64,000 bases of DNA from Gemmata massiliana (GCF_901538265.1 NZ_LR593886.1:4795738-4859737); one strand, 5' to 3'; numbered from the stretch's first letter, positions 42,067 to 52,005 are shown. Notes: generated from the sequence alone by a model not told the origin. A program made the numbers and translations.

Positions 42067-43725
42067 ATGGATCGTGTTGGTTTGAAGATGCGGTTGGCGG
42101 TACTGGGTGCTGGGACCGCGCTGACGGTTGGCTGCCAAACGATCGAGGCGCCGGCAACTGTTCCGGAACCGGTCCAGCGTGGACCGATCTACCCGGGCGT
42201 CCCCGTGCCGGGGGCTTCGGTCGCGCGACCGGTACCCGCGCCGCAGTCCGAAGGCACTGCCGTTTCAGTGACTGCGTCGCCGGTTCGACCGAGTGCGGTG
42301 GTCCCGGCTGCTGCAACAACTTCTCGGGTGACGAAGCCGACCGTTCAGAACGCGCGATTTGAACAGCCCGACGCGCTCCCGGCCGTGCCCGCTCCGGCGG
42401 CTGCTTCCCCTTCGGCCCCTCAAACGCAGCACGAGAACACGCTGGATCTTGGCGTCGCGTTGCGCCTGGCGGGAGTCGAGAACCCGACGATCAACCTGGC
42501 CCAAGAGGTCGTCCGCGATGCGCTCGCGAACCAGCTCGCGGCCCGGTCACTGTTGCTGCCGGACATCAGTGCCGGGACCAATCTTCGGTTGCACCGCGGG
42601 GCATTCCTTTCGGCTTCGGGTTTGGTGCGCACGGTCGACCTTCAGAGCCTCTACCTCGGGTTCGGGGCGGGAGCCGTTGCGGGCGGTCCACCGGTCGTGC
42701 CCGGCGTGCGCATGTTCGCGCACCTCGGCGATGCCGTCTACGAGCCGCTCGCCGCACGCCAGCGGGTCGCAGTGCGCCGGTCCGAATCGCAGGCGATCCA
42801 GAACGCGATTCTCCTCGATGTCGCGGCCGGGTATTTAGAACTCGTGGGGGCCGAGAGCCGGGCCGATATTCTCCGACGCGGGGAAACGGACCTGGGCGAA
42901 CTCACCCGGCTGACCGCGGTTCACGCGAAAGCCGGTCAGTACCGTCAGTCTGATGCGAAGCGGGCCGAAACGAATCTCGAATTGCTCCGGCGCGACCTCC
43001 GGCGGGCAGAAGAAGACGTCGCGGTTGCGTCCGCGCGCCTGTGCCGGCTACTCAACCTCGATCCGTCCGTGCGGCTACGCACTCCGGGCGGGAGCGTGCA
43101 ACCGATCCGGCTCGTCCCCGAGGACGCAGACCAAGAACCGCTCATTGCGGGCGCGCTACAATCGCGCCCCGAAGTGTTCGCACGCGGCGCGGCGGTCACA
43201 GAAGCTCAGACCCGCGTGCGCCAGGAGCACGTTCGTCCGTGGCTGCCGACGCTCTCGGTCGGCTACAGTTACGGCGGCTTCGGTGGTGGGAGCAATCAGG
43301 CGGTGTCCGACTTCAGCCCCGTGCGCGGGCGCTCGGATTTCGACGTGCTCGCGGTGTGGAGCGTGCAGAACCTCGGGTTCGGGAACCGCGCGCGGGTCCG
43401 TGCGGCAGACGCATCTTTAGGTGCGCGGATCGCTGGTTACGATTTGATGACGAACCAGATCCGCCGGGAAGTATCCGAGGCGCTCGCTAACGCACGGGCC
43501 GCGTCCACGCAGATCAAGACCGCGGAAACGGCCCTCGTGATCGCGGAAGAGGGCTTCAAACTCGAAATGGAACGCATCAAGCAAGGGCAGGGGAGGCCGA
43601 TCGAGATCATCGACAGCTTCCGCCAGCTCCTCGAATCACGCCAGGAACTGCTCCGCGCGGTCGTCGCGTTCAACATCGCTCAGTTCCGACTCTTCGTAGC
43701 CATCGGGAACACACCGCAGTCATGA
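42067..43725 (+). CDS. TolC-family outer-membrane lipoprotein with Pro-rich N-terminal linker
   Basis: A 552-residue paralogue of the preceding protein. It has a lipoprotein signal with lipobox LTVGC (Cys23), so it should be lipid-anchored. A roughly 100-residue Pro/Ala/Val-rich linker follows (about 24-123) before the OEP domain begins at LDLGVALRLAGVENPTINLA. Matching blocks are LLLPDISAGTNLRLHRG, the helix NAILLDVAAGYLELVGAESR, LARALQSRPEV-type second repeat (GALQSRPEVFARGAAV), and a C-terminal PIEIIDSFRQLLESRQELLR. ATG 42067 is fixed by GGGGAGG seven bases upstream; a longer in-frame reading to 41188 is only antiphase read-through of the first TolC gene. A hairpin follows the stop. Confidence 0.9.
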   Translation: MDRVGLKMRLAVLGAGTALTVGCQTIEAPATVPEPVQRGPIYPGVPVPGASVARPVPAPQSEGTAVSVTASPVRPSAVVPAAATTSRVTKPTVQNARFEQPDALPAVPAPAAASPSAPQTQHENTLDLGVALRLAGVENPTINLAQEVVRDALANQLAARSLLLPDISAGTNLRLHRGAFLSASGLVRTVDLQSLYLGFGAGAVAGGPPVVPGVRMFAHLGDAVYEPLAARQRVAVRRSESQAIQNAILLDVAAGYLELVGAESRADILRRGETDLGELTRLTAVHAKAGQYRQSDAKRAETNLELLRRDLRRAEEDVAVASARLCRLLNLDPSVRLRTPGGSVQPIRLVPEDADQEPLIAGALQSRPEVFARGAAVTEAQTRVRQEHVRPWLPTLSVGYSYGGFGGGSNQAVSDFSPVRGRSDFDVLAVWSVQNLGFGNRARVRAADASLGARIAGYDLMTNQIRREVSEALANARAASTQIKTAETALVIAEEGFKLEMERIKQGQGRPIEIIDSFRQLLESRQELLRAVVAFNIAQFRLFVAIGNTPQS

Positions 43726-43758
43726 GATGGGTTGGCACTGTTTGCTACCCAACCCATC
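43726..43758 (+). terminator. Hairpin after the TolC operon
   Basis: GATGGGTTGG (43726-43735) pairs with CCAACCCATC (43749-43758) directly after the stop codon. There is no T-run, so it is a probable but imperfect terminator. Confidence 0.6.
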
Positions 43759-43832
43759 GGCGCATTGAAACGCCCTCGAAGTGGTTCGATCGGGCCACAA
43801 CAGGGAGAGCTTTCAACGAACGGATGGGGTTC

Positions 43833-43935
43833 TTAAGTTTGAGCAGAAGAGTTTTGACAGGATTCAGAAGGAAACGTTGGATTCGGTCTTGATCCGGTTG
43901 ATCCTGTTAATCCTGTCAAAAATGCTTCTTAAACG
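43833..43935. repeat. TGACAGGAT-type imperfect inverted repeat
   Basis: GTTTTGACAGGATT (43851-43864) faces AATCCTGTCAAAAA (43909-43922), with outer pairing between CTTAAG-TTTGAGCAGAAG and GCTTCTTAAAC. The inside contains further GGATT/GATCC words. Many bacterial genomes carry intergenic sequences of this TTGACAGGATTAACAGGAT type (from memory), so this is probably a copy of a dispersed family. Confidence 0.6.
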
Positions 43936-44121
43936 CCGTACCCACCCACATTTCACCAAAAAGCTCGCTCAACCGAGTTACCCGTATTTATTCTTTTGTC
44001 CACTATGTTAGAATATGGGAGATGCAGTCGGCCGGGTGAGGGTCTCAGTGGTCGGAGACGAAGTGGAACCTTCAAAAATCGTGTTGCCGAGTAGCAAAAT
44101 ACGTCTGTGGCGCTGAGTGAT

Positions 44122-44267
44122 GTTAGCCGAATGTTAGCCTTTTTGGGACAGATTTGGACCCACGGCCGGGTGTATTTGGAGTTTAAGTCACGGACTCATC
44201 GGCATTTGGCACGCGCCGGGAGACGGAGCTGACTGTTTGGGCTCCCAGAAGGTTAGCAAATGTTAGC
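44122..44267. repeat. Two pairs of GTTAGC direct repeats
   Basis: GTTAGC occurs at 44122, 44133, 44252 and 44262, in two pairs spaced 11 and 10 bases apart and 130 bases between pairs. The near-helical spacing could suit a DNA-binding protein or recombinase; no partner gene is adjacent. Confidence 0.4.
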
Positions 44268-44291
44268 GGGCCGGTTTGATCGCCTAGTTGG

Positions 44292-45161
44292 TCACTTGGG
44301 GAGCGTGAGGTTTGCCGGCGAGGTGCGACCGGATGTGACTTCCACCGGGCGTGAGTTTTCTAACGGCGGCCCGTACACGATGCGGTTCACGAGACCGGTC
44401 TCGGGGTTGCGCTCTTTGGCCGTCACCGCCCAGTTCGGGTGCCACACAACGAGGTCGTAGGTTCCTTCAGGGACTTGTGTGAACTGGAACCGACCGTCCG
44501 CTTCGGACACGGTGTAGTACGGGTGATCGCAGACGAACAGGTCCGCGGCGTGCCAGGGGAACCCGGCGGCGCTGGTGAGTTCGATGCGGCCATAGGTATC
44601 GAACTGGCGCTCAAGAGGTTTGTCGGCGTCGGGGAACGGCAGCGCGAAGAACGCGGCCCCGCGCCCACGCAGGACGTGGAACACCGGTTCGCTCGATTGG
44701 AACTTCACGGCCTCCCCGCGGCGCACGAACCCCACTCGCGTGGAGGGCCGATCCCCTTGTTTGACCACGATTTGGGAGTCACGGATCTCGACGGCGACGG
44801 GCGGTAAGTCCCACGGCTTCGCGCGGGCCGGGTTCACTTCGCGCAGGTACACGACGGCCCCGCCCAGGGCGTGCGTGAATCGATCAATGCGCGGGGCGTA
44901 GGGGGGCGTGAGCGTTCGCGTTTCGAGGCCAGCGCCGTCCGCACGCGGACGCACGTCCGTGACCGGGGGCACGTCGGGCACTGCACCGGTCCAGGTCACG
45001 AATCCCGTGACCTTTCCGCACGCGCCGGGCCGGAAGTCTGAGGGCTTGTCGCTCGTTGGTGTTGCGTTCTGCGGAGTGCCCGCAACGGCCGGCGGTTCGG
45101 AGCCGCACCCGGTGGCGAACAATGCGAACGGGGCGAGCAACCCGAACAGACAACGCGGCAC
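44292..45161 (-). CDS. Lipoprotein with cupredoxin-like and carboxypeptidase-regulatory-like domains
   Basis: A 289-residue lipoprotein. The signal [19 protein letters not shown] gives lipidation at Cys19. Residues about 48-180 look like a cupredoxin-related beta sandwich ([61 protein letters not shown]). A complete Cys-His-Met copper set is not obvious. Residues about 190-265 ([45 protein letters not shown]) match the beta-sandwich of carboxypeptidase-regulatory domains seen in many planctomycete secreted proteins. Start is GTG, preceded by GAGAGGA. It is divergent from the kinase operon and appears monocistronic. Confidence 0.7.
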   Translation of the reverse strand: MPRCLFGLLAPFALFATGCGSEPPAVAGTPQNATPTSDKPSDFRPGACGKVTGFVTWTGAVPDVPPVTDVRPRADGAGLETRTLTPPYAPRIDRFTHALGGAVVYLREVNPARAKPWDLPPVAVEIRDSQIVVKQGDRPSTRVGFVRRGEAVKFQSSEPVFHVLRGRGAAFFALPFPDADKPLERQFDTYGRIELTSAAGFPWHAADLFVCDHPYYTVSEADGRFQFTQVPEGTYDLVVWHPNWAVTAKERNPETGLVNRIVYGPPLENSRPVEVTSGRTSPANLTLPK

Positions 45162-45495
45162 GCGGAGATCCTCTCAAAACCAAGTGTGGAGCTATTACCG
45201 GCTCACTTTACTATTGTGGGGCGAGGTTAACGGTTGCAGTGGATGTTTGCAAGTCCAGCGCCCGGGCCGTGGTAGGTGGCGTAACGGCCTGCAATCCGCG
45301 GCGAATTCACTTGGCGCGGTTCTGAGAAGTGAAGTAGGTTACCCGGAAAGGATTGTTGCTCGCTTCAGACTGTCTAACGATTGGATTTTTAGATTGCTTT
45401 TTGTGTGGACCGCCGCCCCAACGACGCTGAGGGCGGACGGACACCGCGTGGCAAGTAGGTGTCGGTTCGACCCGGTTTTTGGGATCGAGGCGCAC
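45162..45495. other. 334-base region between divergent lipoprotein and kinase genes
   Basis: It should hold promoters for both directions. AT-rich segments occur near 45185-45225 and 45370-45405 (GGATTTTTAGATTGC). In-frame open reading exists upstream of the kinase start, but lacks protein-like character. No confident promoter or operator could be assigned. Confidence 0.4.
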
Positions 45496-47016
45496 ATGCG
45501 ATCGACTCTTCCCGATCCCGATAACGCCCCTCAGCACGCACTTAACCGGGCACTGGGGGGCAACTTCCGCGAACTCTTGGAGGCGGCGCCGGACGCCTTT
45601 CTTTTCGTCGACGAAGCGGGCCATGTCGCGCTCGTGAACACTCAAACCGAGCGCCTGTTCGGGTACACACGCGATGAACTGCTCGGGCAACCGGTCGAGA
45701 CGCTCGTTCCAGAACGGTTCCGCACCAACCACCCGGCCCTGCGCACCGAGTACGTCCGCGAACCGCGTGTTCGGTCGATGGGCGAGGGGCGCGAACTGTA
45801 CGGGTTGCGGAAGGACGGGAGCGAGTTTCCTGTCGAAATCAGCCTCAGCCCGCTGTTTACGGGCACCGAACGGTACGTCATCAGCGCCGTTCGGGACGTC
45901 ACCCAGCGCAAAAAGGCCGAGGCCAAGTTCCGCGGGCTGCTCGAATCGGCCCCGGACGCGATGGTGATCGTGAACCGGACCGGCGAAATCGTTCTGGTCA
46001 ACACCCAGACCGAGCGCCTGTTCGGGTACGCGCGCGAAGAACTGTTGGGGCAATTGATCGAGGTTCTCGTGCCGGTCCGGTACCGGGCCAACCACCCGGC
46101 GTTCCGCGAGAGCTTTTTCGACGCGCCGCGGGTCCGACCGATGGGGGCCGGGATCGACCTGCACGGGTTGCGGAAGGACGGGAGCGAGTTCCCCGTCGAA
46201 ATCAGCCTCAGCCCGTTGGAAACCGAAGAGGGCGTTCTCGTTAGCAGCTCGATCCGGGACATCACGGACCGGAAGCGGGTTGAACGAGCGCTCCAGGAAA
46301 AGAACGTCGAACTGGAGAAAGCGAGCCGGGCGAAGGACCACTTCCTGGCGACGATGAGCCACGAGTTGCGGACCCCGCTGAATGCGATCATCGGCTTCAC
46401 GGGAACGTTGCTGATGCGCTTGCCCGGTCCCCTGACGACGGACCAGGAGAAACAACTGCGCACGGTCCAGTCGAGCGCACGGCATTTGCTCTCACTCATT
46501 AACGACCTTCTCGACCTCGCCAAGATCGAATCCGGGAAGGTGGAGTTGCACCCGGAGGCACTGGTCTGCCAAAAGGTGGTCCAGGAAGTCGCCACGGCCC
46601 TGCGCCCGCAGGCCGAGGGCAAGGGGCTCCGGTTCGAGGTCCGCGTGCCGCCCGATGACGTGGGGGTTCGGGCCGACCGGCGGGCGCTCAGTCAAATCCT
46701 TCTGAACCTCGTTAACAACGCGATCAAATTTACGGAGACCGGAACGGTGACGCTCGAACTCGCCCAACGCGACGGCCCCGGTCCACGGACCGAGTTCGTC
46801 GTAACCGATACCGGGATCGGCATCCGGCCCGAGGATCTGGAGAGACTGTTTGCGGCCTTCACGCAGGTCGATTCGTCCGGGAAGCGGCGGCACGAGGGGA
46901 CCGGGTTGGGGCTGCACCTGAGCGGGAAACTGGCGGACCTGCTCGGGGGGCGGATCACGGTCCGGAGCGAGTTCGGGCGCGGCAGCACGTTTACTCTTCA
47001 AATGAACGGGGATTGA
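45496..47016 (+). CDS. PAS-PAS sensor histidine kinase
   Basis: A 506-residue soluble kinase without membrane helices. It has two PAS domains at about 22-140 and 147-270 that are close repeats of each other; both contain [30 protein letters not shown] and a trailing [22 protein letters not shown]. HisKA follows with phospho-acceptor His289 in [16 protein letters not shown]. The HATPase has the N box LVNNAIKF, G1 DTGIGI, F box [10 protein letters not shown] and G2 [10 protein letters not shown], so it appears active. The signal is probably a cytoplasmic redox state or small ligand. The ATG at 45496 follows a weak GAGG. It is the first gene of a three-gene signalling operon; the next starts 2 bases after its stop. 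Confidence 0.9.
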   Translation: MRSTLPDPDNAPQHALNRALGGNFRELLEAAPDAFLFVDEAGHVALVNTQTERLFGYTRDELLGQPVETLVPERFRTNHPALRTEYVREPRVRSMGEGRELYGLRKDGSEFPVEISLSPLFTGTERYVISAVRDVTQRKKAEAKFRGLLESAPDAMVIVNRTGEIVLVNTQTERLFGYAREELLGQLIEVLVPVRYRANHPAFRESFFDAPRVRPMGAGIDLHGLRKDGSEFPVEISLSPLETEEGVLVSSSIRDITDRKRVERALQEKNVELEKASRAKDHFLATMSHELRTPLNAIIGFTGTLLMRLPGPLTTDQEKQLRTVQSSARHLLSLINDLLDLAKIESGKVELHPEALVCQKVVQEVATALRPQAEGKGLRFEVRVPPDDVGVRADRRALSQILLNLVNNAIKFTETGTVTLELAQRDGPGPRTEFVVTDTGIGIRPEDLERLFAAFTQVDSSGKRRHEGTGLGLHLSGKLADLLGGRITVRSEFGRGSTFTLQMNGD

Positions 47017-47018
47017 TC

Positions 47019-47855
47019 GTGCTCGCGAGCATCCTCGTTATCGAAGATAACCCCGCCAACCTGGAGCTGATGAGCTACCTGTTGAGCGCTTACGGGTATT
47101 CCCCGCACACCGCGACCGACGGCGCGGAGGGGCTCCGAATCGCGGGCCGTGAAGCGTTCGACCTCATCATCTGCGACATCCACCTGCCGCAAACCGATGG
47201 TTACGAGGTGGCCCGGCAACTCAAGGCGGACCCGGTCCGGCGCACGGTCCCGCTGATCGCGGTCACGGCGCTGGCGATGGTCGGGGACCGGGACAAGGTT
47301 CTGGCAGCGGGGTTCGACGGGTACATCGCCAAGCCGATCGACCCCGAAACGTTCGTGCGCCAAGTTGAGGCGTTCCTGCGACCAGACAAGCGTAAAAATG
47401 CCCCGGACCCGCCCGCGTCGGTGTGCGACGCGCCGGTCGCCGTCCCGACGCGGCACACGGTCCTGGTGGTAGACAACTTGCCGGTGAACCTCGATCTGGC
47501 CCGGAGCATTCTGGAACCGCACGGGTATCGGGTTCTGGTGGCCGAGGGCATCGAGGACGCTCTAACCGCAGCCCGCATGCACCCGTGCGATTTGGTCCTC
47601 TCGGACGTGTGCATGTCCGGCGGAACTGGGTACGACCTCATTAAACGGGTGAAAAGCGATCCGCGCCTCGCCGCGATCCCGTTCGTCTTCATCACGTCGA
47701 CCATGTTGAACGAGGCGGACCGCGCGATCGGGCTGGGGCTCGGAGCAGCCCGGTACCTGTTTCGGCCCATTGAACCGGAAGCCCTGTTGAGTGAGATCGA
47801 GTCCTGCCTCCGCGAGGCGGGGAGGATCGCCCGTGGCGACGATTCTGATCGTTGA
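47019..47855 (+). CDS. Double-receiver response regulator, second receiver degenerate
   Basis: A 278-residue protein made only of two receiver domains, with no DNA-binding or enzymatic output. Receiver 1 (about 3-120) is complete: acidic pair in LVIEDNPAN, phospho-acceptor Asp53 (ICDIHLPQTDGYEV), and Lys105 in AKPID. Receiver 2 (about 147-265) keeps an acceptor-like Asp196 (LSDVCMSGGTGYDL) but the acidic pair reads Asp152-Asn153 (VVDNLPVN) and the conserved Lys is Arg249 (LFRPIE), so it is likely impaired in Mg binding or switching. Start is probably GTG 47019 (a TTG at 47013 overlaps the kinase stop). The next gene overlaps its end by 23 bases. It may shuttle phosphate between the two kinases. 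Confidence 0.85.
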   Translation: MLASILVIEDNPANLELMSYLLSAYGYSPHTATDGAEGLRIAGREAFDLIICDIHLPQTDGYEVARQLKADPVRRTVPLIAVTALAMVGDRDKVLAAGFDGYIAKPIDPETFVRQVEAFLRPDKRKNAPDPPASVCDAPVAVPTRHTVLVVDNLPVNLDLARSILEPHGYRVLVAEGIEDALTAARMHPCDLVLSDVCMSGGTGYDLIKRVKSDPRLAAIPFVFITSTMLNEADRAIGLGLGAARYLFRPIEPEALLSEIESCLREAGRIARGDDSDR

Positions 47856-50800
47856 CGACCGCCCGGCCAACCGGGAGTTCCTCGTCACGCTTCTCGGGTA
47901 CAGCGACCACCGGCTGCTGGAAGCCGGGGACGGGGCCGAGGGCTTGGCGCTGGTCCGGGCCGAGCGCCCCGATCTGGTGATCGCCGACGTTCTCATGCCG
48001 ACGATGGACGGGTACGAGTTCGTCCGCCAGCTCCGGGCCGAACCCGCCATCGCGAACACCCGCGTCATCTTCTACACCGCGCACTTCCACGAACCGGAGG
48101 CCCGGCGGCTCGCCGTTGATTGCGGCGTCGCCGCGGTTCTGACCAAACCGAGCGAGCCGGAGGTGGTGCTACAGACCATCGAAACCGTGCTCGGCAATAC
48201 CCCGCCTCCGAGCCGCGTCCCGACCGTCACCGAGTTCGACCGCGAGCACGTGCGGGTGATGACCGACAAGCTCGCGCAGCGCGCGGAGGAGCTGCGGCGC
48301 ACGAACGAGCGCCTGACCGCGCTCGTGGAACTCGGGCTGCAACTCGGCTCGGAACGCGACCCGGTGCGCCTACTGCACCTCTTCTGCGACGCGGCCCGGC
48401 AGATCATCGGCGCGCGGTACGCGCTGGTCGGGATCTCGATGACCGACGGCCGGTACCGGCACTTTATGACGAGCGGAATGGACGCCGTTACGACCGCGCG
48501 GATCGGGCGCCCGGGACCGCTCATCGGTGTTGTGGCGGACGCAATAGCCGCCGGGGACTGTTTCCGTGCTCTTACTCCCGACGGCCCGGTGGCGATCGGG
48601 GCGCCGGCTTCGTTTCCCGCAGCGGGGGCTGTACTCGTGGCGCCGGTTTTGTCCCCGGCGCGCGTGTACGGCTGGATCTGTTTGCTGGACAAAGTCGGTG
48701 CCGACGGGTTCTCGGAGGAGGACGAGCAACTCGTTAAGATGCTCGCGGCCCAAACGGGGCGGATTTACGAGAACGGCAGCCTTTACTCGGATCTCCTGAG
48801 TCGGACCTCCGAACTCGCCCAGGAGATCAGCGAGCGGAAGCGGGCCGAGGCCGAGGTGCGCGAGAGCGAGGAGCGGTTCCGGAGCGCGTTCGAGCACACG
48901 GGTGTGGCAACGGCCCTCACCGATCTCGATTCACGGTTCGTCCGGGTGAACGCGGCGTTCGCTCAGACCTTCGGGTACGCGCCGCACGAACTGCCCGGGA
49001 TGGTGATGGGCGACGTGATGAACCCGGACGACCGCGCGGCGATCCGTGCCGGGTGTGCGCGCCTCCTCGCGGGGGAGGCACGGTCTTTTCAGAGCGCGCT
49101 ACGGTACATCTGCCGGGCCGGGCGCCACTTTTGGGGCACGACGAACGTGTCCCTCGTGCGCGGGCCGGACGGACGCCCGGTCCAGTTCGTGAGTCAGGTT
49201 CAGGACATTACCGAACAAAAGCGTGCGGAGGCCGAGGTGCGCCGGTCCGCGGACCTGCTCCGGGCGGTGGCCGACGGGACGACCGATGCGGTGTTCGTGA
49301 AAGACCGGGACGGCAAATACCTGCTGTTCAACGAGGCCGCGGCCCGGTTCGTCGGGAAGCCCGTCGCAGAAGTGCTCGGCAAAGACGACACCACACTGTT
49401 CGACCCGGCGAGCGCCCGGGTCTCGATGGACAATGATCGCCGGGTGCTGGCGTCCGGGCTGACCGAGACGGAAGAAGAGACGCTGACCGCGGTCGGGATC
49501 ACCCGCACGTATCTCGCGACCAAGGGGCCGTACCGGGACGCGGACGGGAACGTGATCGGGGTGATCGGGATCTCGCGCGACATCACCGACCGGAAACGCG
49601 CCGAACAGCGCGTAACGGCCCAGCACGCCGTGGTGAGCGCGCTTGCTCAGGCCGCGGACTTGCGCGAAGCGGCCCCGAAATTGCTGGAGGCCGTTTGCGA
49701 AACGACCGGCTGGGACGTGGGCGGCCTGTGGATCGTGGACCACCAGTCGCGCGTGTTGTCGTGCGTCGATCTTTGGCCCGCCGAGGAGCCGGACCTGGCC
49801 GAGTTCCGGGGCGTTTCGCGGGGCACCACGTTCGCCCCCGGTGTGGGGTTGCCCGGGCGCGTGTGGGCGTCCGGAGAACCGCTCTGGGTTGTGGACGTTA
49901 CGCGCGATCCGAACTTCCCGCGCAGCGACGCCGCCGCGCGCGCGGATCTGCACGGCGGGTTCGGGTTCCCGATCCGGCTCGGGAACGAAGTACTCGGCGT
50001 CGCGGAGTTCTTCAGCCGCACGAGCCGCCGACCGGACGCCGAGCTGCTCCGCACATTCGAGACCCTCGGGAGCCAGATCGGGCAGTTCATCGAGCGGAAG
50101 CGCGCGGAGGGCGGGTTGCGCCTGTTCCGCGCCCTGATCGACCGCACAATCGACGGGGTCGAGGTCATTGATCCCGAAACGGGCCGGTTCCTCGACGCGA
50201 ATGAGCAAGCCGCGGTGCTGCACGGCTACACGCGACCCGAGTTCTTGCGGCTGGGCGTGTTCGACGTTGATCCCGTCGTGGCGCGCCGGCCGTGGAAGGA
50301 GGGCATTTCGGCGCGCCGGGCGTCCGGCGAGAACTCGTTCGAGAGCCTGCACCGGCGGAAAGACGGGTCAACGTTTCCCGTCGAAGTGAACCTCAGTTTC
50401 ATTCAGCTCGACCGCGAGTACCTGGTCGCGGTGGTGCGGGACATTTCGGAACGGAAGCACACGGAAGAGGCGCTGCGGGCCGCTCAACACCGACTGGAAC
50501 ACGTGGTGTCATCCAGCCCGTCCGTGTTGTTCGCGCTGGGGGTCGGTGCGGACGAGATCCGCGGAATCAGTTGGATCAGCGGGACTGTCCGCGAGATGCT
50601 CGGGTACGAGCCCTCGGAAGCGTTCGAGCGCGACTGGTGGACCGGGAACATTCACCCCGAGGACCGGGGCCGGGTGATTTCTCAAACCCAGGCGGACCTG
50701 TTCGCACGAGGGCGGGCCTCCAACGAGTACCGGTTCCGGCACGGGGACGGTACGTACCGGTGGACCCGCGGGGAAATCCGGTTGACGCGCAACGCGGCCG

Positions 50801-52005
50801 GCGAACCCATCGAAGCGGTCGGCGCGTGGTCGGACATCACGGAGCGCAAGCTCCTCGAAGAACAGGTGCAGCAGTCTCAGAAGATGGAAGCGGTGGGGCG
50901 GCTCGCGGGCGGCGTCGCACACGACTTCAACAATCTGCTCACCGTCATTAACGGGTACGGCGAGATCGCGCTGGCGAGCCTCCCCGACACCGATATCAAC
51001 CGCGAACTGATCCGGGAGATGGTCAAGGCCGGGGAGCGGGCTACGGGCCTCACGCGGCAGCTCCTCGCGTTCAGCCGGAAAGCGATCATCGAGCCGAAGA
51101 TCCTGGACCTCACGGTGGTAGTGACCGACGTGGAGCGGATGCTCCGCCGGATCGTCGGCGAGGACATTCAGTTGACGGTCGCGGCGGACCCGGAGACCGG
51201 GTTCGTGCTGGCCGACCCCGGCCAGATCGAACAGGTGATTCTGAACTTGGTCGTGAACGCGCGCGACGCCATGCCGTCGGGCGGACGGCTCACGATCGAG
51301 TTGCGGAACGTCGAGTTGGACGAGTCTTACACGCGCACCCACTCGGACGCGCGCCCGGGGGCATACGTCCTGCTGGCCGTGACCGATTCCGGGTCCGGGA
51401 TGGATGCGGCGACAATGGCCCGGATCTTCGAGCCGTTCTTCAGCACGAAGGGGGAACACGGCACCGGGCTAGGGTTGGCCACACTGCACGGGATCGTCAA
51501 ACAGAGCGGCGGGCACGTGGGGGTTTACAGCGAGGTGGGGCAGGGCACCACGTTCAAGGTCTATCTCCCGCGCACCGAGCCAGGGCCGATCGCACCCAAA
51601 TCGCGCATGCTTCAACAATTGATGCCCAAGGGGGGCGAGACGCTCTTACTGGTGGAGGACGAGGACGGCGTGCGAGCGCTGGCCCGGCACGTTCTCCGGG
51701 GCTGTGGGTACACCGTGCTGGAGGCCCGTGACGGGGTCGAAGCCCTCCGTCTGACCGGTGAGCACCGGGGCCGGATTCACCTGCTGTTGACCGACGTGGT
51801 CATGCCGCGCATGAACGGGCGCCAGCTCGCCGAGCGACTGATGGAACTCGTTCCGGGCATTCAAGTGCTGTTTTTGTCCGGGTACACCGACGACGCCGTC
51901 GTCCGGCACGGCATCCTGGAGGCCGAGGTCGCGTTCCTTCAGAAACCGTTCACTCCGGGATCGTTGGCCGCGAAGGTTCGAGAGATCCTTGATGCCACGA
52001 CCTGA
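47833..52005 (+). CDS. Multi-domain hybrid sensor kinase (REC-GAF-PAS-PAS-GAF-PAS-PAS-HK-REC)
   Basis: A 1390-residue cytoplasmic hybrid kinase. N-terminal receiver (1-118; ILIVDDRPANREF, LVIADVLMPTMDG, LTKPSEP); coiled coil (about 140-165); GAF 1 (about 165-320); PAS 1 (350-470) and PAS 2 (475-595), each ended by an RKRAE-type linker; GAF 2 (596-755); PAS 3 (761-880) and PAS 4 (885-1010). HisKA has His1030 in GGVAHDFNNLLTVINGY, the NtrB-like type. HATPase has VNARDAMP and GTGLGLATLHGIV. The C-terminal receiver (about 1270-1390) has Asp1321 in LLTDVVMPRMNG and LQKPFTPG. Start GTG 47833, with GGGGAGGATCGCCC upstream, overlaps the response regulator gene by 23 bases. Confidence 0.9.
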   Translation: MATILIVDDRPANREFLVTLLGYSDHRLLEAGDGAEGLALVRAERPDLVIADVLMPTMDGYEFVRQLRAEPAIANTRVIFYTAHFHEPEARRLAVDCGVAAVLTKPSEPEVVLQTIETVLGNTPPPSRVPTVTEFDREHVRVMTDKLAQRAEELRRTNERLTALVELGLQLGSERDPVRLLHLFCDAARQIIGARYALVGISMTDGRYRHFMTSGMDAVTTARIGRPGPLIGVVADAIAAGDCFRALTPDGPVAIGAPASFPAAGAVLVAPVLSPARVYGWICLLDKVGADGFSEEDEQLVKMLAAQTGRIYENGSLYSDLLSRTSELAQEISERKRAEAEVRESEERFRSAFEHTGVATALTDLDSRFVRVNAAFAQTFGYAPHELPGMVMGDVMNPDDRAAIRAGCARLLAGEARSFQSALRYICRAGRHFWGTTNVSLVRGPDGRPVQFVSQVQDITEQKRAEAEVRRSADLLRAVADGTTDAVFVKDRDGKYLLFNEAAARFVGKPVAEVLGKDDTTLFDPASARVSMDNDRRVLASGLTETEEETLTAVGITRTYLATKGPYRDADGNVIGVIGISRDITDRKRAEQRVTAQHAVVSALAQAADLREAAPKLLEAVCETTGWDVGGLWIVDHQSRVLSCVDLWPAEEPDLAEFRGVSRGTTFAPGVGLPGRVWASGEPLWVVDVTRDPNFPRSDAAARADLHGGFGFPIRLGNEVLGVAEFFSRTSRRPDAELLRTFETLGSQIGQFIERKRAEGGLRLFRALIDRTIDGVEVIDPETGRFLDANEQAAVLHGYTRPEFLRLGVFDVDPVVARRPWKEGISARRASGENSFESLHRRKDGSTFPVEVNLSFIQLDREYLVAVVRDISERKHTEEALRAAQHRLEHVVSSSPSVLFALGVGADEIRGISWISGTVREMLGYEPSEAFERDWWTGNIHPEDRGRVISQTQADLFARGRASNEYRFRHGDGTYRWTRGEIRLTRNAAGEPIEAVGAWSDITERKLLEEQVQQSQKMEAVGRLAGGVAHDFNNLLTVINGYGEIALASLPDTDINRELIREMVKAGERATGLTRQLLAFSRKAIIEPKILDLTVVVTDVERMLRRIVGEDIQLTVAADPETGFVLADPGQIEQVILNLVVNARDAMPSGGRLTIELRNVELDESYTRTHSDARPGAYVLLAVTDSGSGMDAATMARIFEPFFSTKGEHGTGLGLATLHGIVKQSGGHVGVYSEVGQGTTFKVYLPRTEPGPIAPKSRMLQQLMPKGGETLLLVEDEDGVRALARHVLRGCGYTVLEARDGVEALRLTGEHRGRIHLLLTDVVMPRMNGRQLAERLMELVPGIQVLFLSGYTDDAVVRHGILEAEVAFLQKPFTPGSLAAKVREILDATT

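Larger units (their letters stand above)
43726..44291. other. 566-base intergenic region, low GC, repeat-bearing
   Basis: It sits between the TolC operon and the converging lipoprotein gene. It holds the hairpin after TolC, a TGACAGGAT inverted repeat (43833-43935), an AT-rich stretch (43960-44020), and paired GTTAGC direct repeats (44122-44267). Two 33-codon open frames (44015-44116 and 44131-44232) have no ribosome-binding sites. I see no intact gene; base composition differs clearly from the flanks. Confidence 0.55.

Noticed and set aside
44015..44232. Two adjacent 33-codon open frames
   Set aside because: They have no ribosome-binding sites, no recognisable composition and lie in a repeat-bearing gap.
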